Positions 17,768 through 26,398 of a stretch of DNA of 64,000 nt are shown piece after piece (position 1 is the first letter of the stretch; each line of letters opens with the position of its first letter). Under the pieces are notes generated by a model. It was not told the origin of the DNA. It made no database searches and saw nothing but the letters and a program-made list of their open reading frames with translations. The translations under genes were made by a program, and so were the position numbers. The DNA is from 21-14-0-10-47-8 sp966211455. GTDB lineage: Bacteria; Bdellovibrionota; Bdellovibrionia; Bdellovibrionales; Bdellovibrionaceae. The DNA is taken from assembly GCA_966211455.1 (NCBI GenBank), contig CBIHNI010000008.1, forward strand, positions 1 to 64,000, written 5' to 3'.

Positions 17768-19135
17768 ATGAATTATTTCATTCTTGGGGCTCTGATCTTC
17801 TTGGGTTCATTGCAAACACAAGCTGATATTGCTGTGGATGCAGATGCTGGTTCTTCCGGCGGTGGCACTCCAGTGACGGCGGCCCAAGCCCAAGCCGCAG
17901 ATGTTGGGGTCACCAAGGCCATCAGTGAAATCACCACCGTGCAATCGGCCGCAAAATTGACGGTGACCCAATGTGCAAATCCTGCTTTGGCGATCGATGC
18001 AGCTCGTTGCACACGTGCCGCCGAAAAAGTTGCAACCACGACCACTTTGCTGACTCAGTTGAAAAGCTGTCAGTCGGGCGGGGGTTACGCCAAGATTTGT
18101 CTGACCGACGTGAGTCCTCACATTCAAACAGCTTTGGGTGTGGTGGGAACGATGCTGTCGGTGATCCAAAATTCTCAGACGTCGACCACGGACAGTTGCA
18201 AATCTTATTCAAGCGGGATGGACAAGCTGAAGAATCTACTGACTTTGTACAACGGTGCTTGTGCGGCGGCTCAATTGAATTGTTCGAACTCTTGTGACAC
18301 ATCTGCGGCCAGCCTGAAGGCCGCGGCAGCGAAATACAATATGGATCCAGAGGATTCGGGATTCAAAGCCGCCATGGCTTCAGAAACTCCACAATCGGCG
18401 GCATGCCAAAGTTACAAATGGAACATGGCTGCAGCCGGCATGGGCTTGATGGGGATGATCACGCAAAAAGGCAAAATGGCCAGCTGTGAGGCGGCAACTA
18501 CAGTTGTAGATTGCACGAAAAATCCTTACGATGCTTCCTGCGCGAAAACGGTCGACTGTGGTAAGAGCGAAAACTATCAGAACACGACTTGTATCTGTCA
18601 GCGCACTCCGACCGCCGCAGGTTGCGCGGGTTATGCGGGTAACACGAATAACACTCCTTCTTACAACGGTACCACCGGCGACGGATCTTCATCGAAGACG
18701 AGCGCTGGCAGTGTTGGAACGTCATCCAGCTCGATTCCGGTGACGGGTATGAGCAGTGGTTCTGGAAGCTCGGGTTCTTTGGGTGCTTCAGGCGGCAGTG
18801 GATCTGCTGGTGGCGGCTTGGGGGCCGGTGGCGGAAGTGGCACGGCTACGGCTGCAGCCAAAGGAACCGGTGTTGATGCAAAGAAAGAAAAAGGTCTCAA
18901 CACCAACATCTTGGGTGGGTTTGATGGTGGTGGCGGAGGCGGCGGTGGCGGTTCGCGTTCGACAGCCAGTGCGAATGATTCGGCCTACAAAGCTTATTTG
19001 CCGGGCGGATCTCGCGATCCAAGCAGCGCCAAGACGACCTATGCCAATGGTCAGATCACAGGCGGCGGCGCAAAGTCGAATTGGGAAAAAATCAGCGAAC
19101 GATACACCGAAGTCAAATCCGGGTTGAATCCGTAA
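17768..19135 (+). CDS. Exported Gly/Ser-rich repetitive protein
   Basis: The protein has 455 residues from the ATG at 17768, preferred because GGGGG lies just upstream; an ATG four codons earlier is possible. Signal peptide MNYFILGALIFLGSLQTQA. Residues about 25-285 are Ala/Thr-rich with many Cys. About 285-400 is a low-complexity Gly/Ser region. The last 60 residues end in a compact motif (GGSRDPSS, then NWEKISERYTEVKSGLNP). The gene after it ends with a similar RDP...I..RY motif. Surface or cell-envelope location is inferred. Function unknown. Confidence 0.72.
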   Translation: MNYFILGALIFLGSLQTQADIAVDADAGSSGGGTPVTAAQAQAADVGVTKAISEITTVQSAAKLTVTQCANPALAIDAARCTRAAEKVATTTTLLTQLKSCQSGGGYAKICLTDVSPHIQTALGVVGTMLSVIQNSQTSTTDSCKSYSSGMDKLKNLLTLYNGACAAAQLNCSNSCDTSAASLKAAAAKYNMDPEDSGFKAAMASETPQSAACQSYKWNMAAAGMGLMGMITQKGKMASCEAATTVVDCTKNPYDASCAKTVDCGKSENYQNTTCICQRTPTAAGCAGYAGNTNNTPSYNGTTGDGSSSKTSAGSVGTSSSSIPVTGMSSGSGSSGSLGASGGSGSAGGGLGAGGGSGTATAAAKGTGVDAKKEKGLNTNILGGFDGGGGGGGGGSRSTASANDSAYKAYLPGGSRDPSSAKTTYANGQITGGGAKSNWEKISERYTEVKSGLNP

Positions 19136-19155
19136 GAAGGAAAATGGGGGAGCAG

Positions 19156-20133
19156 ATGAAAATGAAAAATATCTTGTTGCTGATCGCCTCTTGCAGTTTG
19201 GTTTCTTCGATGGCTTATGCCCGAAACCAACAGCTTCCAACGATTTATGCTCCAAGTACGACAACCACGACGACGTCGACGACGACCACAACAGTTGGTG
19301 CGACCATTCAAACGATCGGGATTCAGGCGCAGAACAATACGAACAAAGGTCAAGCCTTGGCAACAGCCGGGATGGCCGTCACGGCTGCCGGTGCGATGGC
19401 CACGTGTTGGAATCCCAGCACGGCTAAAGCTTGTAAGTTGTTTGTTGCCGGTTTGGTTGCAACCACGGCGATTCGTATTTTCATGAGCAAGGCCTCGAAC
19501 AAATCATCAGGAACGGTCGCGGCCGTCACCGTCGACGATCCTTACAATCTTGATACTGGCAATACCGGGACTTCGAATGGAACAAAGACAACAACGAATC
19601 AAACGCCAAGTTATGTCAACGAACCGGAATGGAAAAATGCTCAGCAGACCATCAAGAAGCTGACCGATGCCGGATGGAAAGTCGACACAACCACCGGAAG
19701 TATTACAGATCCATCGGGTCATAAATATTCATCAGCCGTTGTGGATTCAGCGGCGAACATGCAAGCGGCTGGTTTTTCGGGTTCCGATATCAAGGCTTTC
19801 CAATCAGCGATGTCCAAAGTTCCTGCGATGGCCGCTGAAAAAACAAAATCGGCCGACGCGACTTCTGACATGTTTGGTGACGATGCGGGTGGAGCTGGTG
19901 GCGGTGCTAAAGCTGCAGCGTCTGCCGATAGCGGTCTGACTCCATACGGAAGTCTAGGTACGGGCGCCGGCAGCGCCCATGCTTTAGGAGTCAATCGTGA
20001 TCCGGCCCAAGTGGCAGGTATGGCGAAGGACTTTAATGGAACTCCGATCGGTGTTTCGCAGGACTCGATGTTTCAAATGATCGATCGTCGGTACAACCTG
20101 CATAACAAGAACGGATCTTTCATTTCCCCGTAA
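19156..20133 (+). CDS. Exported repetitive protein sharing C-terminal motif with its neighbour
   Basis: About 325 residues; candidate starts are 19144, 19156 and 19162, and GGGGAG best serves the last two. Signal peptide MKMKNILLLIASCSLVSSMA. A Thr-rich run follows (residues about 35-50), then two hydrophobic segments (QALATAGMAVTAAGAMA and LFVAGLVATTAIRIF). Next come a Ser/Thr/Gly region and a C-terminus with LGVNRDPAQV and MFQMIDRRYNLHNKNG. It is 20 bases downstream of the previous exported protein and probably co-transcribed. Unknown function. Confidence 0.7.
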   Translation: MKMKNILLLIASCSLVSSMAYARNQQLPTIYAPSTTTTTTSTTTTTVGATIQTIGIQAQNNTNKGQALATAGMAVTAAGAMATCWNPSTAKACKLFVAGLVATTAIRIFMSKASNKSSGTVAAVTVDDPYNLDTGNTGTSNGTKTTTNQTPSYVNEPEWKNAQQTIKKLTDAGWKVDTTTGSITDPSGHKYSSAVVDSAANMQAAGFSGSDIKAFQSAMSKVPAMAAEKTKSADATSDMFGDDAGGAGGGAKAAASADSGLTPYGSLGTGAGSAHALGVNRDPAQVAGMAKDFNGTPIGVSQDSMFQMIDRRYNLHNKNGSFISP

Positions 20134-20153
20134 GATCAGGCATCCTGATCTTA
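20131..20153 (+). promoter_or_regulatory. Perfect hairpin between stop codon and anmK start
   Basis: TAAGATCAGG-CAT-CCTGATCTTA is a perfect 10-bp stem with a 3-base loop. It begins at the TAA stop of the upstream gene and ends one base before the anmK ATG. There is no T-run and no separate ribosome-binding site. It may terminate upstream transcripts weakly or restrict anmK translation. Confidence 0.6.
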
Positions 20154-20154
20154 T

Positions 20155-21297
20155 ATGCGGTTGTCTGCGCTCACTCGAAAAAAAGAGCTTCGAATTGTCG
20201 GTATCATGAATGGCACAAGCTTAGACGGGGTCGATTACGTCTACTGCAAAGTGCAAAACGGTTCGAAGCCCAAGATTTCCTTCATTGCGCAAGAGCACTT
20301 TTCTTTTCCGCAAGATATCCGCAATCAATTGGCAAAAGCGGCAAATCATCAGCTCAACGTTGCCGAGATTTCCGATCTTCATCACGAGCTGGGCCGGTTG
20401 TACGTGACCCAGCTCAAAAAAATCATGACGAAGCGAAAATGGAAAGTCGATGCGATTGGATTGCATGGACAAACCGTTTATCATGCGCCACCGAAAGCGA
20501 CTTTGCAGATTGGCGAGCCTTCGTATCTTTCCGGTCAGTTTCAAGTTCCCGTCGTTTCCGATTTTCGCACGGCGGATTTGGCAATGGGCGGACAAGGGGC
20601 GCCGATCGCTTCTCTTTTCCACCGGGTGGTGTTTCAGTCTCGTTTTCCCAAGCAGAATATCAGCGTGCACAACTTGGGCGGCATCAGCAATTTGAGCTTC
20701 ATCAATAAAAAAGGCGATGTCGAAAAGGCTTTCGATACCGGACCTGCAAATATGCTGATGGATCTTTTTATTTCCAAGATCAGCAAAGGCGAAGTGAACT
20801 ACGATAAGAATGGTGTCTTTGCTTCGCGTGGATTGCCACTGCAACGCTTGGTCGATGATCTTTTGAAAGACGACGCCTTTTTCGCCGAGAAGCCGCCGAA
20901 GAGCTGCGGACGCGAGCAGTTTGGCGAGGCTTTCTTAAAGCGGCTTGAGGAAAAAATGGGGCCGTTGATCCCCGAGGACAAGATGGCGACTTTGGCCGAG
21001 ATCACCGCACGCTCGATCGCGCAGGCTTACGAAGAATATTGTCCACAGGTTCCGCGCGCCGTGATTCTTTGCGGAGGCGGGGCTTTGAATACCTATTTGC
21101 AAAAGCGCATTCAATATCATCTTCCCCACACGCAAGTGATGACCACCGAAGATTTTGGCTGGCCGGTGAGCTCGATCGAAGGCGCGGCTTTCGCATTGCT
21201 TGCGGCGTACCGAATTTGGGAAAAGCCTTCGAATCTGCCGAAGACCACGGGTGCTCGCAAAGAAGTACAGCTCGGCAAGATCACCGAACTTTTATAA
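20155..21297 (+). CDS. anmK: Anhydro-N-acetylmuramic acid kinase
   Basis: AnmK opens the 1,6-anhydro ring of anhydroMurNAc and phosphorylates it to MurNAc-6-phosphate. The 380 residues have the sugar-kinase (ASKHA) signatures: IVGIMNGTSLDGVDYV at the N-terminus (phosphate-binding loop), IGLHGQTVYHAP, DTGPANMLMD, and CGGGALNTYLQKRI near the C-terminus. Length fits the family (about 370). The product normally feeds MurQ, which is not in this window. A perfect hairpin abuts the start codon. Its 3' end overlaps the convergent murU gene by six bases. Confidence 0.95.
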   Translation: MRLSALTRKKELRIVGIMNGTSLDGVDYVYCKVQNGSKPKISFIAQEHFSFPQDIRNQLAKAANHQLNVAEISDLHHELGRLYVTQLKKIMTKRKWKVDAIGLHGQTVYHAPPKATLQIGEPSYLSGQFQVPVVSDFRTADLAMGGQGAPIASLFHRVVFQSRFPKQNISVHNLGGISNLSFINKKGDVEKAFDTGPANMLMDLFISKISKGEVNYDKNGVFASRGLPLQRLVDDLLKDDAFFAEKPPKSCGREQFGEAFLKRLEEKMGPLIPEDKMATLAEITARSIAQAYEEYCPQVPRAVILCGGGALNTYLQKRIQYHLPHTQVMTTEDFGWPVSSIEGAAFALLAAYRIWEKPSNLPKTTGARKEVQLGKITELL

Positions 21298-22179
21298 GCT
21301 GCCTTTTTTGATTTTTTGAATTGTGCCTTGCAGTTCTGACAGGCGCGACCAATCTTTTTCGATTAGATACTGATTGCGCGAATACAGACGGATCGTCTGC
21401 TTCAAATAATCCTGCCAGTAAGGATAATCTTTTGCGTCTCGCAGCATCGAATCCATACAGATTTCCGTCGCCGCCATAAAGTCGGTTGGATTTCCGGTTT
21501 CAAACCATTCGGCCTTCGTTTCGAAAGCATGGACCTCTTCACCGGTGGACATTGCTTTGGTCAACGTTTCGTACAGAATATTTTCGACTTCGACATTGTC
21601 TTTGAAGTAAGTGAAAACCCGTTCGGACAAAAGCATCACGCCGGTAAAGTGCAAACCTCGTGGTGCGCTTTCGCCGGGATTTGTCTTCGAGAAGCATTGG
21701 ATTTTTGTGCCATCTTCTTTCAGCCAAGCGCCACCAAATTTCTTTCCGACTTCGGGGTGCCGAATGGTCAGAAGGGTGGCGATACCTTTGTGCCATTTGT
21801 GGAAGACTTGCATTTCTTCCAAAACGCCGTACTGGTGCGGAAGAATGATTTCGTCTCCGTTCAGCACCAGGAAATCACCTTTTCCCTGCAGCTGCTTTTG
21901 CGCATTGTGAATACCGCCGCCGCTTCCCAACAGCTGATTTTGCTCGGGGGAAAAGTAGATTTCTTTCCACTGTGGCGGAATCTGTGCGAACAGTGTCTCG
22001 ATTTGCCGGGGCAGATGATAGGTGTTCACCACCAGGCGATCGATTTTCACCTGATCCAAAAGCGACAAAGAATAAAAAGCCAGCGGCACCGTCAGAAAAG
22101 GGATGCTGGGCTTTGGGGCTTGCTCGGTGAAGGGGCGAAGACGCGTTCCTTCACCTGCGGCCAAGATCATCACATTCAT
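21292..22179 (-). CDS. murU: N-acetylmuramate-1-phosphate uridylyltransferase-like
   Basis: The 295-residue protein has a sugar-nucleotidyltransferase N-terminus MNVMILAAGEGTRLRPFTEQ and Lys in APKPSIPFL, the signature shared by MurU, mannose-1-phosphate guanylyltransferase and RmlA. MurU makes UDP-MurNAc from MurNAc-1-P. Its start overlaps the stop of the AmgK-type kinase by ATGA, the same pairing known from Pseudomonas putida, which supports MurU rather than a guanylyltransferase. It is longer than P. putida MurU (about 223 residues) by a C-terminal extension, so the exact substrate is inferred. Confidence 0.8.
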   Translation of the reverse strand: MNVMILAAGEGTRLRPFTEQAPKPSIPFLTVPLAFYSLSLLDQVKIDRLVVNTYHLPRQIETLFAQIPPQWKEIYFSPEQNQLLGSGGGIHNAQKQLQGKGDFLVLNGDEIILPHQYGVLEEMQVFHKWHKGIATLLTIRHPEVGKKFGGAWLKEDGTKIQCFSKTNPGESAPRGLHFTGVMLLSERVFTYFKDNVEVENILYETLTKAMSTGEEVHAFETKAEWFETGNPTDFMAATEICMDSMLRDAKDYPYWQDYLKQTIRLYSRNQYLIEKDWSRLSELQGTIQKIKKGSL

Positions 22180-23198
22180 AAAGCTTCGTATTTTCTTTCG
22201 ATGGCGCCCGAATCGATCAGGATATCGGCAAACATTTTGTATTCAGGGAAGTTATTCAGGCTCTTCATCACACGACGCAAAGTGTGCGAGATGTATTTCA
22301 AGTATCTTGTGTCATTGCGAAGATTGTAAAAGCTTGAAAAACTGCCGCAAGCCTTAAAGCAACGCTGAATGGTTTGCAGTTCATAGATGCGATCAAAATG
22401 CTCGCGCGAAAATCCCTTTGGTAAGAATTCTTTCGCCTTGGCCAGGTAATCTTGGATCAAAACTTCTTCCATTTGATCGTTCAAATTCACGTAAGAGTCG
22501 CGGAAAAGGCTGACAAGATCGTATTGGATTGGCCCCAGCCGCGCATCTTGGAAATCGATGACGCGCATTTCATCGTATTTGATCATCAAATTGCGCGAAT
22601 GATAATCGCGGTGGGCGATGAATTTCGGCTCTTTGTGCAAACGTTCGCAGATGTCAGTGAAAAGAGCGATCAATTCTGTATTCGATTTTTCCGTGAACTG
22701 AAACTTGCACATCCCGGTCAGAAGATTGTCCTGACCGTATTTCATTTCCCACAAAAACTTTTCGACATCGAATTGCATTTTGAAGGCGGTGCAATCATTT
22801 TTGTCGCCGGTCGCCCAAAAATGAATTTTGATCAGCTCGTCGACGGCTTGTTTGTAGAAGGAAATTGATGATTCTTGATTCTGGCTTTCCCAGAATTTTC
22901 TTTCCAAGGTCAGATCGCCCAGATCTTCCAAAAGAACCAGGCCCAACTTTTCATCCATTGCGATGACGGTTGGTACGTGGACCTTGTGTTTGGCGAAATG
23001 ATTTAAAACGGAAAGGAACGGATAATTCTTCGGGTCGAAGGGTTCCCAGCGCATCAGAACCATCGACTGATTGTTATGAATAACCCGATAGTATCGGCGA
23101 TTGGACGCATCTCCGGCGAGCTGGTAAACTTTGAATTCACCATTCGGAAGATGCGCTTCTAAAAATCCCTGAAAAAATTCGTCCACTGTGGCTTGCAT
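22176..23198 (-). CDS. amgK: N-acetylmuramate/N-acetylglucosamine 1-kinase-like
   Basis: The protein has 340 residues from the ATG at 23198 (an upstream TTG would add three). It has an aminoglycoside-phosphotransferase/choline-kinase fold with VLMRWEPFDP as the nucleotide-lobe lysine-region counterpart, VLLEDLGDLTL, the catalytic HRDYHSRNLM loop and metal-binding VIDFQDARLGP. AmgK phosphorylates MurNAc or GlcNAc at C1. It is coupled to murU by ATGA and lies 14 bases after the degenerate AAA protein. With murU it forms the two-step return of MurNAc to UDP-MurNAc that bypasses de novo, fosfomycin-sensitive synthesis in Pseudomonas. Confidence 0.85.
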   Translation of the reverse strand: MQATVDEFFQGFLEAHLPNGEFKVYQLAGDASNRRYYRVIHNNQSMVLMRWEPFDPKNYPFLSVLNHFAKHKVHVPTVIAMDEKLGLVLLEDLGDLTLERKFWESQNQESSISFYKQAVDELIKIHFWATGDKNDCTAFKMQFDVEKFLWEMKYGQDNLLTGMCKFQFTEKSNTELIALFTDICERLHKEPKFIAHRDYHSRNLMIKYDEMRVIDFQDARLGPIQYDLVSLFRDSYVNLNDQMEEVLIQDYLAKAKEFLPKGFSREHFDRIYELQTIQRCFKACGSFSSFYNLRNDTRYLKYISHTLRRVMKSLNNFPEYKMFADILIDSGAIERKYEAL

Positions 23199-23212
23199 GC
23201 CACTCAATGTTC

Positions 23213-24037
23213 TCAGAACTCGAGCATGATTTCAAGCGACTCTTGCAAAAGCTTCGGGTCGCGCGGAAGACGTTCGACTTCCAATCGATGCATCTTCAGG
23301 ATCTGAGCTAGACCTTGATGAATCATCTCTCGCTTCTCGAGATCTTCAATCGGAGTCGTGCAGCCGACCACCATCAAAGGCTCCTCTGCCGGAGTCGAGT
23401 TCGAAAGATAATCGAACATCATCTCTTGATGGGCTGGACTGATTTGCAAGATGTCATCAATCACCAAAGTCAAAGTTCCTAGACTGCGGATATCCTGAAC
23501 CGTTTTAACCTGCGGCTGGATATCGGTGAACTTTAGGAAAGCCCAACGTTCGGAAACTTCGTGGATGTTGTGTGAAAGACGCGGAATCAGATTCGGATTT
23601 CGCGCTTCCAAGCAGATCACATTCGTCGACAACCCCATGCCTTCGGTGTCATCTGCTTCCTTTTCACCTAACATATCCGTTGGTTCATAAATAGAAACGA
23701 CATTATCTTTTCCAGAGGATCGCATGTTGTGATCCATCTGCTGAACGTACCAGTTAAAAAGCTCCGGCTCTAAAAAGAGCCGGACCAACTGGCTGGCGGT
23801 CTCTTGCTCGACGAGCTGCAGTTTCCCACCCTTTTCTAAAACTGCAGTCGCCAAGAGCTTGTCTTCGACCTGAATCGGAATGTGCAGGTCTCCACCGTTT
23901 GCCTGGAAGCCGTCCTCTGCCCAACTCAGTGACGAAACTTCCTGCATGAATTTGACCTGCAGACCCATCCCATAGCGTTCCTGAAGAATGTTCTTCAGTT
24001 TCCCCATAGCGTTCGATTTCAAAATGTCCCTAACCAT
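23213..24037 (-). CDS. Degenerate sigma-54-activator-like AAA protein
   Basis: The protein has 274 residues from the ATG at 24037 (GGGGTAGG just upstream; another ATG six codons earlier is possible). Residues about 25-100 look like a GAF-type sensor. The region from about 135 follows the layout of a sigma-54 activator AAA domain. LTLVIDDILQISPAHQEMMF occupies the Walker B position, VVGCTTPIEDLEKR matches the IAATN/sensor I segment, and LAQILKMHRLEVERLPRDP matches the LYYRLNV..PPLRER segment. Walker A (GESGTGKE), GAFTGA and the Fis-type helix-turn-helix are absent. It cannot be a conventional ATP-driven activator. It is probably in one operon with amgK and murU. Confidence 0.68.
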   Translation of the reverse strand: MVRDILKSNAMGKLKNILQERYGMGLQVKFMQEVSSLSWAEDGFQANGGDLHIPIQVEDKLLATAVLEKGGKLQLVEQETASQLVRLFLEPELFNWYVQQMDHNMRSSGKDNVVSIYEPTDMLGEKEADDTEGMGLSTNVICLEARNPNLIPRLSHNIHEVSERWAFLKFTDIQPQVKTVQDIRSLGTLTLVIDDILQISPAHQEMMFDYLSNSTPAEEPLMVVGCTTPIEDLEKREMIHQGLAQILKMHRLEVERLPRDPKLLQESLEIMLEF

Positions 24038-24379
24038 ACCTACCCCAACTCCCATCGAGACCGTTGCTACTGGCTATATTCAAGTCACGTGCCGTAATTC
24101 GTCGCCACGGTTTGCGGATAAAATCGAGGAGAAGCCCATTTTCAAGAATCGCAAATGTTAGGAAATCGTCGATAACGAAAATATTCCATTTATAAGCAAA
24201 GCGAATCGAAGCCATGCCAAGCTCTTCTTGGAAAATTTTAGCTGGAAAAACTTTTGACGGAAGAGCCTCTCGAAAACTTCGCGAAGTGGTTGAGTTGGTT
24301 CTGACTTTCTTGCGTGGTGTGGGTTGCATTTGTCATATGGTCTATACAGACATTCAGGGGAGAGAGGTCATCCCTGTTA

Positions 24380-24417
24380 ATTCCGGTAAACCGTCGGCTT
24401 CGCCGGTTTACCGGAAT
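24380..24417. repeat. Perfect 14-bp inverted repeat, 10-base loop
   Basis: ATTCCGGTAAACCG (24380-24393) pairs exactly with CGGTTTACCGGAAT (24404-24417) around TCGGCTTCGC. The GC-rich stem and GGCTTCGC-type loop resemble REP-like intergenic palindromes. No T-run follows on either strand and no second copy was seen in the window. Confidence 0.7.
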
Positions 24418-24495
24418 GGAGAAAAGGGGATCTCAACTTGCGCTCACATTGATGTGAAGAACACTCCGAACTCTGAAATAGGTCCCCAAAAAACA

Positions 24496-24528
24496 AAAAC
24501 CCCTCGGTCCATCGAACCAAGGGGTTTT
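24496..24528 (-). terminator. Terminator of the sigma-54 activator gene
   Basis: On the minus strand the stem AAAACCCC/GGGGTTTT, with an inner GGT/ACC pairing, is followed by TTTTTGTTTTTT, about 50 bases after the stop at 24577. Good intrinsic-terminator form. Confidence 0.85.
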
Positions 24529-24576
24529 CCAAAACTCATTTTACCAAGCCAGGCGAAGCAAGGCTTGTATGTGGGA

Positions 24577-26133
24577 TTAGCGAGCGATCTTACGCTTGTC
24601 CAATCCGTACTTTTCGACTTTCATGATCAGACCGGCACGAGAGATGCCAAGTTCTTTTGCCAGCTTCGATTTGTTCCAACCGGTGCGACGCAGACCTTCG
24701 CGGATCATCTCTCTTTCCAGATCTTCCAAAGCGTCTTTCAATTTACCCTGAAGACGGGCGCCTTGAACTTTGGATTTTTCTGAAACTTCCAGAATTTTTG
24801 GCGACAGTGTTTCTGGCAAGATTTTCGTTTCATCACCAGCCAAAACCACCAAACGTTCCATTTCATTCTGAAGTTCTCGGACGTTACCTGGCCATGGATA
24901 GTCATACAACTTCTCCAAAGCACGCTTCGTCAGCATGCGCTTGGCTCCGCCGTTTGCGTCTCCGGCTTTTTGCAAGAAGAATTCGGCAAGCAAAGGAATG
25001 TCTTCTTTGCGTTCACGCAATGGTGGAACGCGAAGATTGATGACGTTCAAGCGATAGTACAAGTCTTCACGGAATGTTCCGGCTTCAACCATTTCCTTCA
25101 GGTTGCGGTTTGTTGCCGCGATGATTCGCACGTCGACTTTGCGGATCTCAGTGGCACCCACTGGGATGAAAGTACCTTCTTGAAGAACGCGCAGAAGTTT
25201 AACCTGCATGGTCGGAGATGTATCCCCGATTTCATCCAAGAAGAATGTCCCCTTATCAGCCATCTCGAAAAGACCTTTTTTGTCTTTCAAAGCACCAGTG
25301 AAGGATCCTTTGACGTGACCGAAAAGTTCCGATTCCAACAGGTTGTCATTGAACGCCGAACAGTTCTGGATCACAAAAGCTTTGTCTTTACGATTTGAGT
25401 TGTAATGGATCGCTTTCGCGATCAATTCTTTACCAGTTCCGTTTTCCCCTTGGATCAGAACTGTTGAATCCGCACCTTTGATCTTATCAAGCAAAGCATA
25501 CAAAGATTGCATTGGTTTCGATTTACCGATCATGTTGTCGTATTTGTAACGAGAACCGAGCTCTTTGTTCAATTCTTTGATGCGATCTTCACGGCGAGTG
25601 ATTTCCAGGTGCAAAGTCACAACCTCTTGCGCAACCAGGTCGCAGATCTCACAGAAGTGAGTGCGCTCACTGTCGTCCAAGTGCTTGAACTTTTGCATTG
25701 ATTTTTCGATCAGGTCGCCGCTGGCGCCATAAGCTGCCAAACGATCACGAACTTCTTGCAAACGCTGCGAGAAATTCGCATCGCGGAAGAAACCCATCGC
25801 GATCACGGTTCCCATGAAGTCGTTTTCGATCATGATCGGGAAGACACCGACATCGAAACCGGCCAGATCCCATTTGCGCATTGAATATTTATTGTCCGAA
25901 ACGCGCAAGTCATCGATTGTTTTTGTTACCAGCTCTGCAATGCCTTGCTGAGTTGTTTCTTTTGAAACCAGGTAACCGACAGAAGGGTTGGCCCAAGCTG
26001 TCTTAGGACCATCAAAGCCCTTCAATTGTCCGCGTTCATCGGTGAAAATAACATCGACGTTCCACCATGAGCTGAGAATGTGTCGCAAGCGTTTGATCAC
26101 GTGTATATGTTCAAACTCATCCCAATTGATCAT
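24577..26133 (-). CDS. Sigma-54-dependent transcriptional activator
   Basis: The protein has 518 residues in three parts. An N-terminal sensor (about 1-170) contains FDVGVFPIMIENDFMGTVIA and a Cys pair C161/C164 that may bind a metal or ligand. After a linker helix the AAA domain shows Walker A GENGTGKE (229-236), GSFTGA (276-281, the sigma-54 contact loop with Ser in place of the first Ala), and Walker B FFLDEIG (297-303). A Fis-type helix-turn-helix closes the protein (RTGWNKSKLAKELGISRAGL). It opens sigma-54 promoters by ATP hydrolysis. GGAG lies seven bases before the ATG. A CGCACC-AAA-GGTGCG palindrome at 26154-26168 in its leader could be an autoregulatory site. Confidence 0.93.
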   Translation of the reverse strand: MINWDEFEHIHVIKRLRHILSSWWNVDVIFTDERGQLKGFDGPKTAWANPSVGYLVSKETTQQGIAELVTKTIDDLRVSDNKYSMRKWDLAGFDVGVFPIMIENDFMGTVIAMGFFRDANFSQRLQEVRDRLAAYGASGDLIEKSMQKFKHLDDSERTHFCEICDLVAQEVVTLHLEITRREDRIKELNKELGSRYKYDNMIGKSKPMQSLYALLDKIKGADSTVLIQGENGTGKELIAKAIHYNSNRKDKAFVIQNCSAFNDNLLESELFGHVKGSFTGALKDKKGLFEMADKGTFFLDEIGDTSPTMQVKLLRVLQEGTFIPVGATEIRKVDVRIIAATNRNLKEMVEAGTFREDLYYRLNVINLRVPPLRERKEDIPLLAEFFLQKAGDANGGAKRMLTKRALEKLYDYPWPGNVRELQNEMERLVVLAGDETKILPETLSPKILEVSEKSKVQGARLQGKLKDALEDLEREMIREGLRRTGWNKSKLAKELGISRAGLIMKVEKYGLDKRKIAR

Positions 26134-26342
26134 AACAAATCTCCATTTGTTGTCGCACCAAAGGTGCGCCTATTTGTTCAAACTGTTTTCAATACTGTCA
26201 GGAAACTTGTCGTCAAAAACTTGGACAAGCTTAACGGGGGTATCGAATTTTTAGACGTATTTGCTGTCTTAAACTGGAGCGGTTCGCGACTTTCAGAGGG
26301 GAAATCATGACTTAGATTGTTTCAGAATGAGAAGCAAAAATG

Positions 26343-26369
26343 AAAAAACCCCACTTTTCAGAGGGGTTT
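26343..26369 (-). terminator. Terminator of the 26399 gene
   Basis: Read on the minus strand, AAACCCC-loop-GGGGTTT is followed by TTTTC and further T, 30 bases after the stop of the upstream exported-protein gene. Typical intrinsic terminator. Confidence 0.8.
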
Positions 26370-26398
26370 CGATCAGAAACTCGACTGTTTCTTTCAGA

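Larger units (their letters stand above)
24038..24576. other. Gene-free stretch with hairpin and terminator
   Basis: This 539-base stretch upstream of the degenerate AAA gene and downstream of the sigma-54 activator lacks a convincing gene. One minus-strand 99-codon ORF (24030-24329) exists but overlaps the next gene's start and has no supported start site. It contains the long hairpin at 24380-24417 and the terminator at 24496-24528. The promoter of the AAA-amgK-murU operon should be here but was not located. Confidence 0.5.

Noticed and set aside
24030..24329. 99-codon minus-strand ORF upstream of the degenerate AAA gene
   Set aside because: It overlaps the start of the accepted gene in another frame, has no good ribosome-binding site and no recognisable domain.
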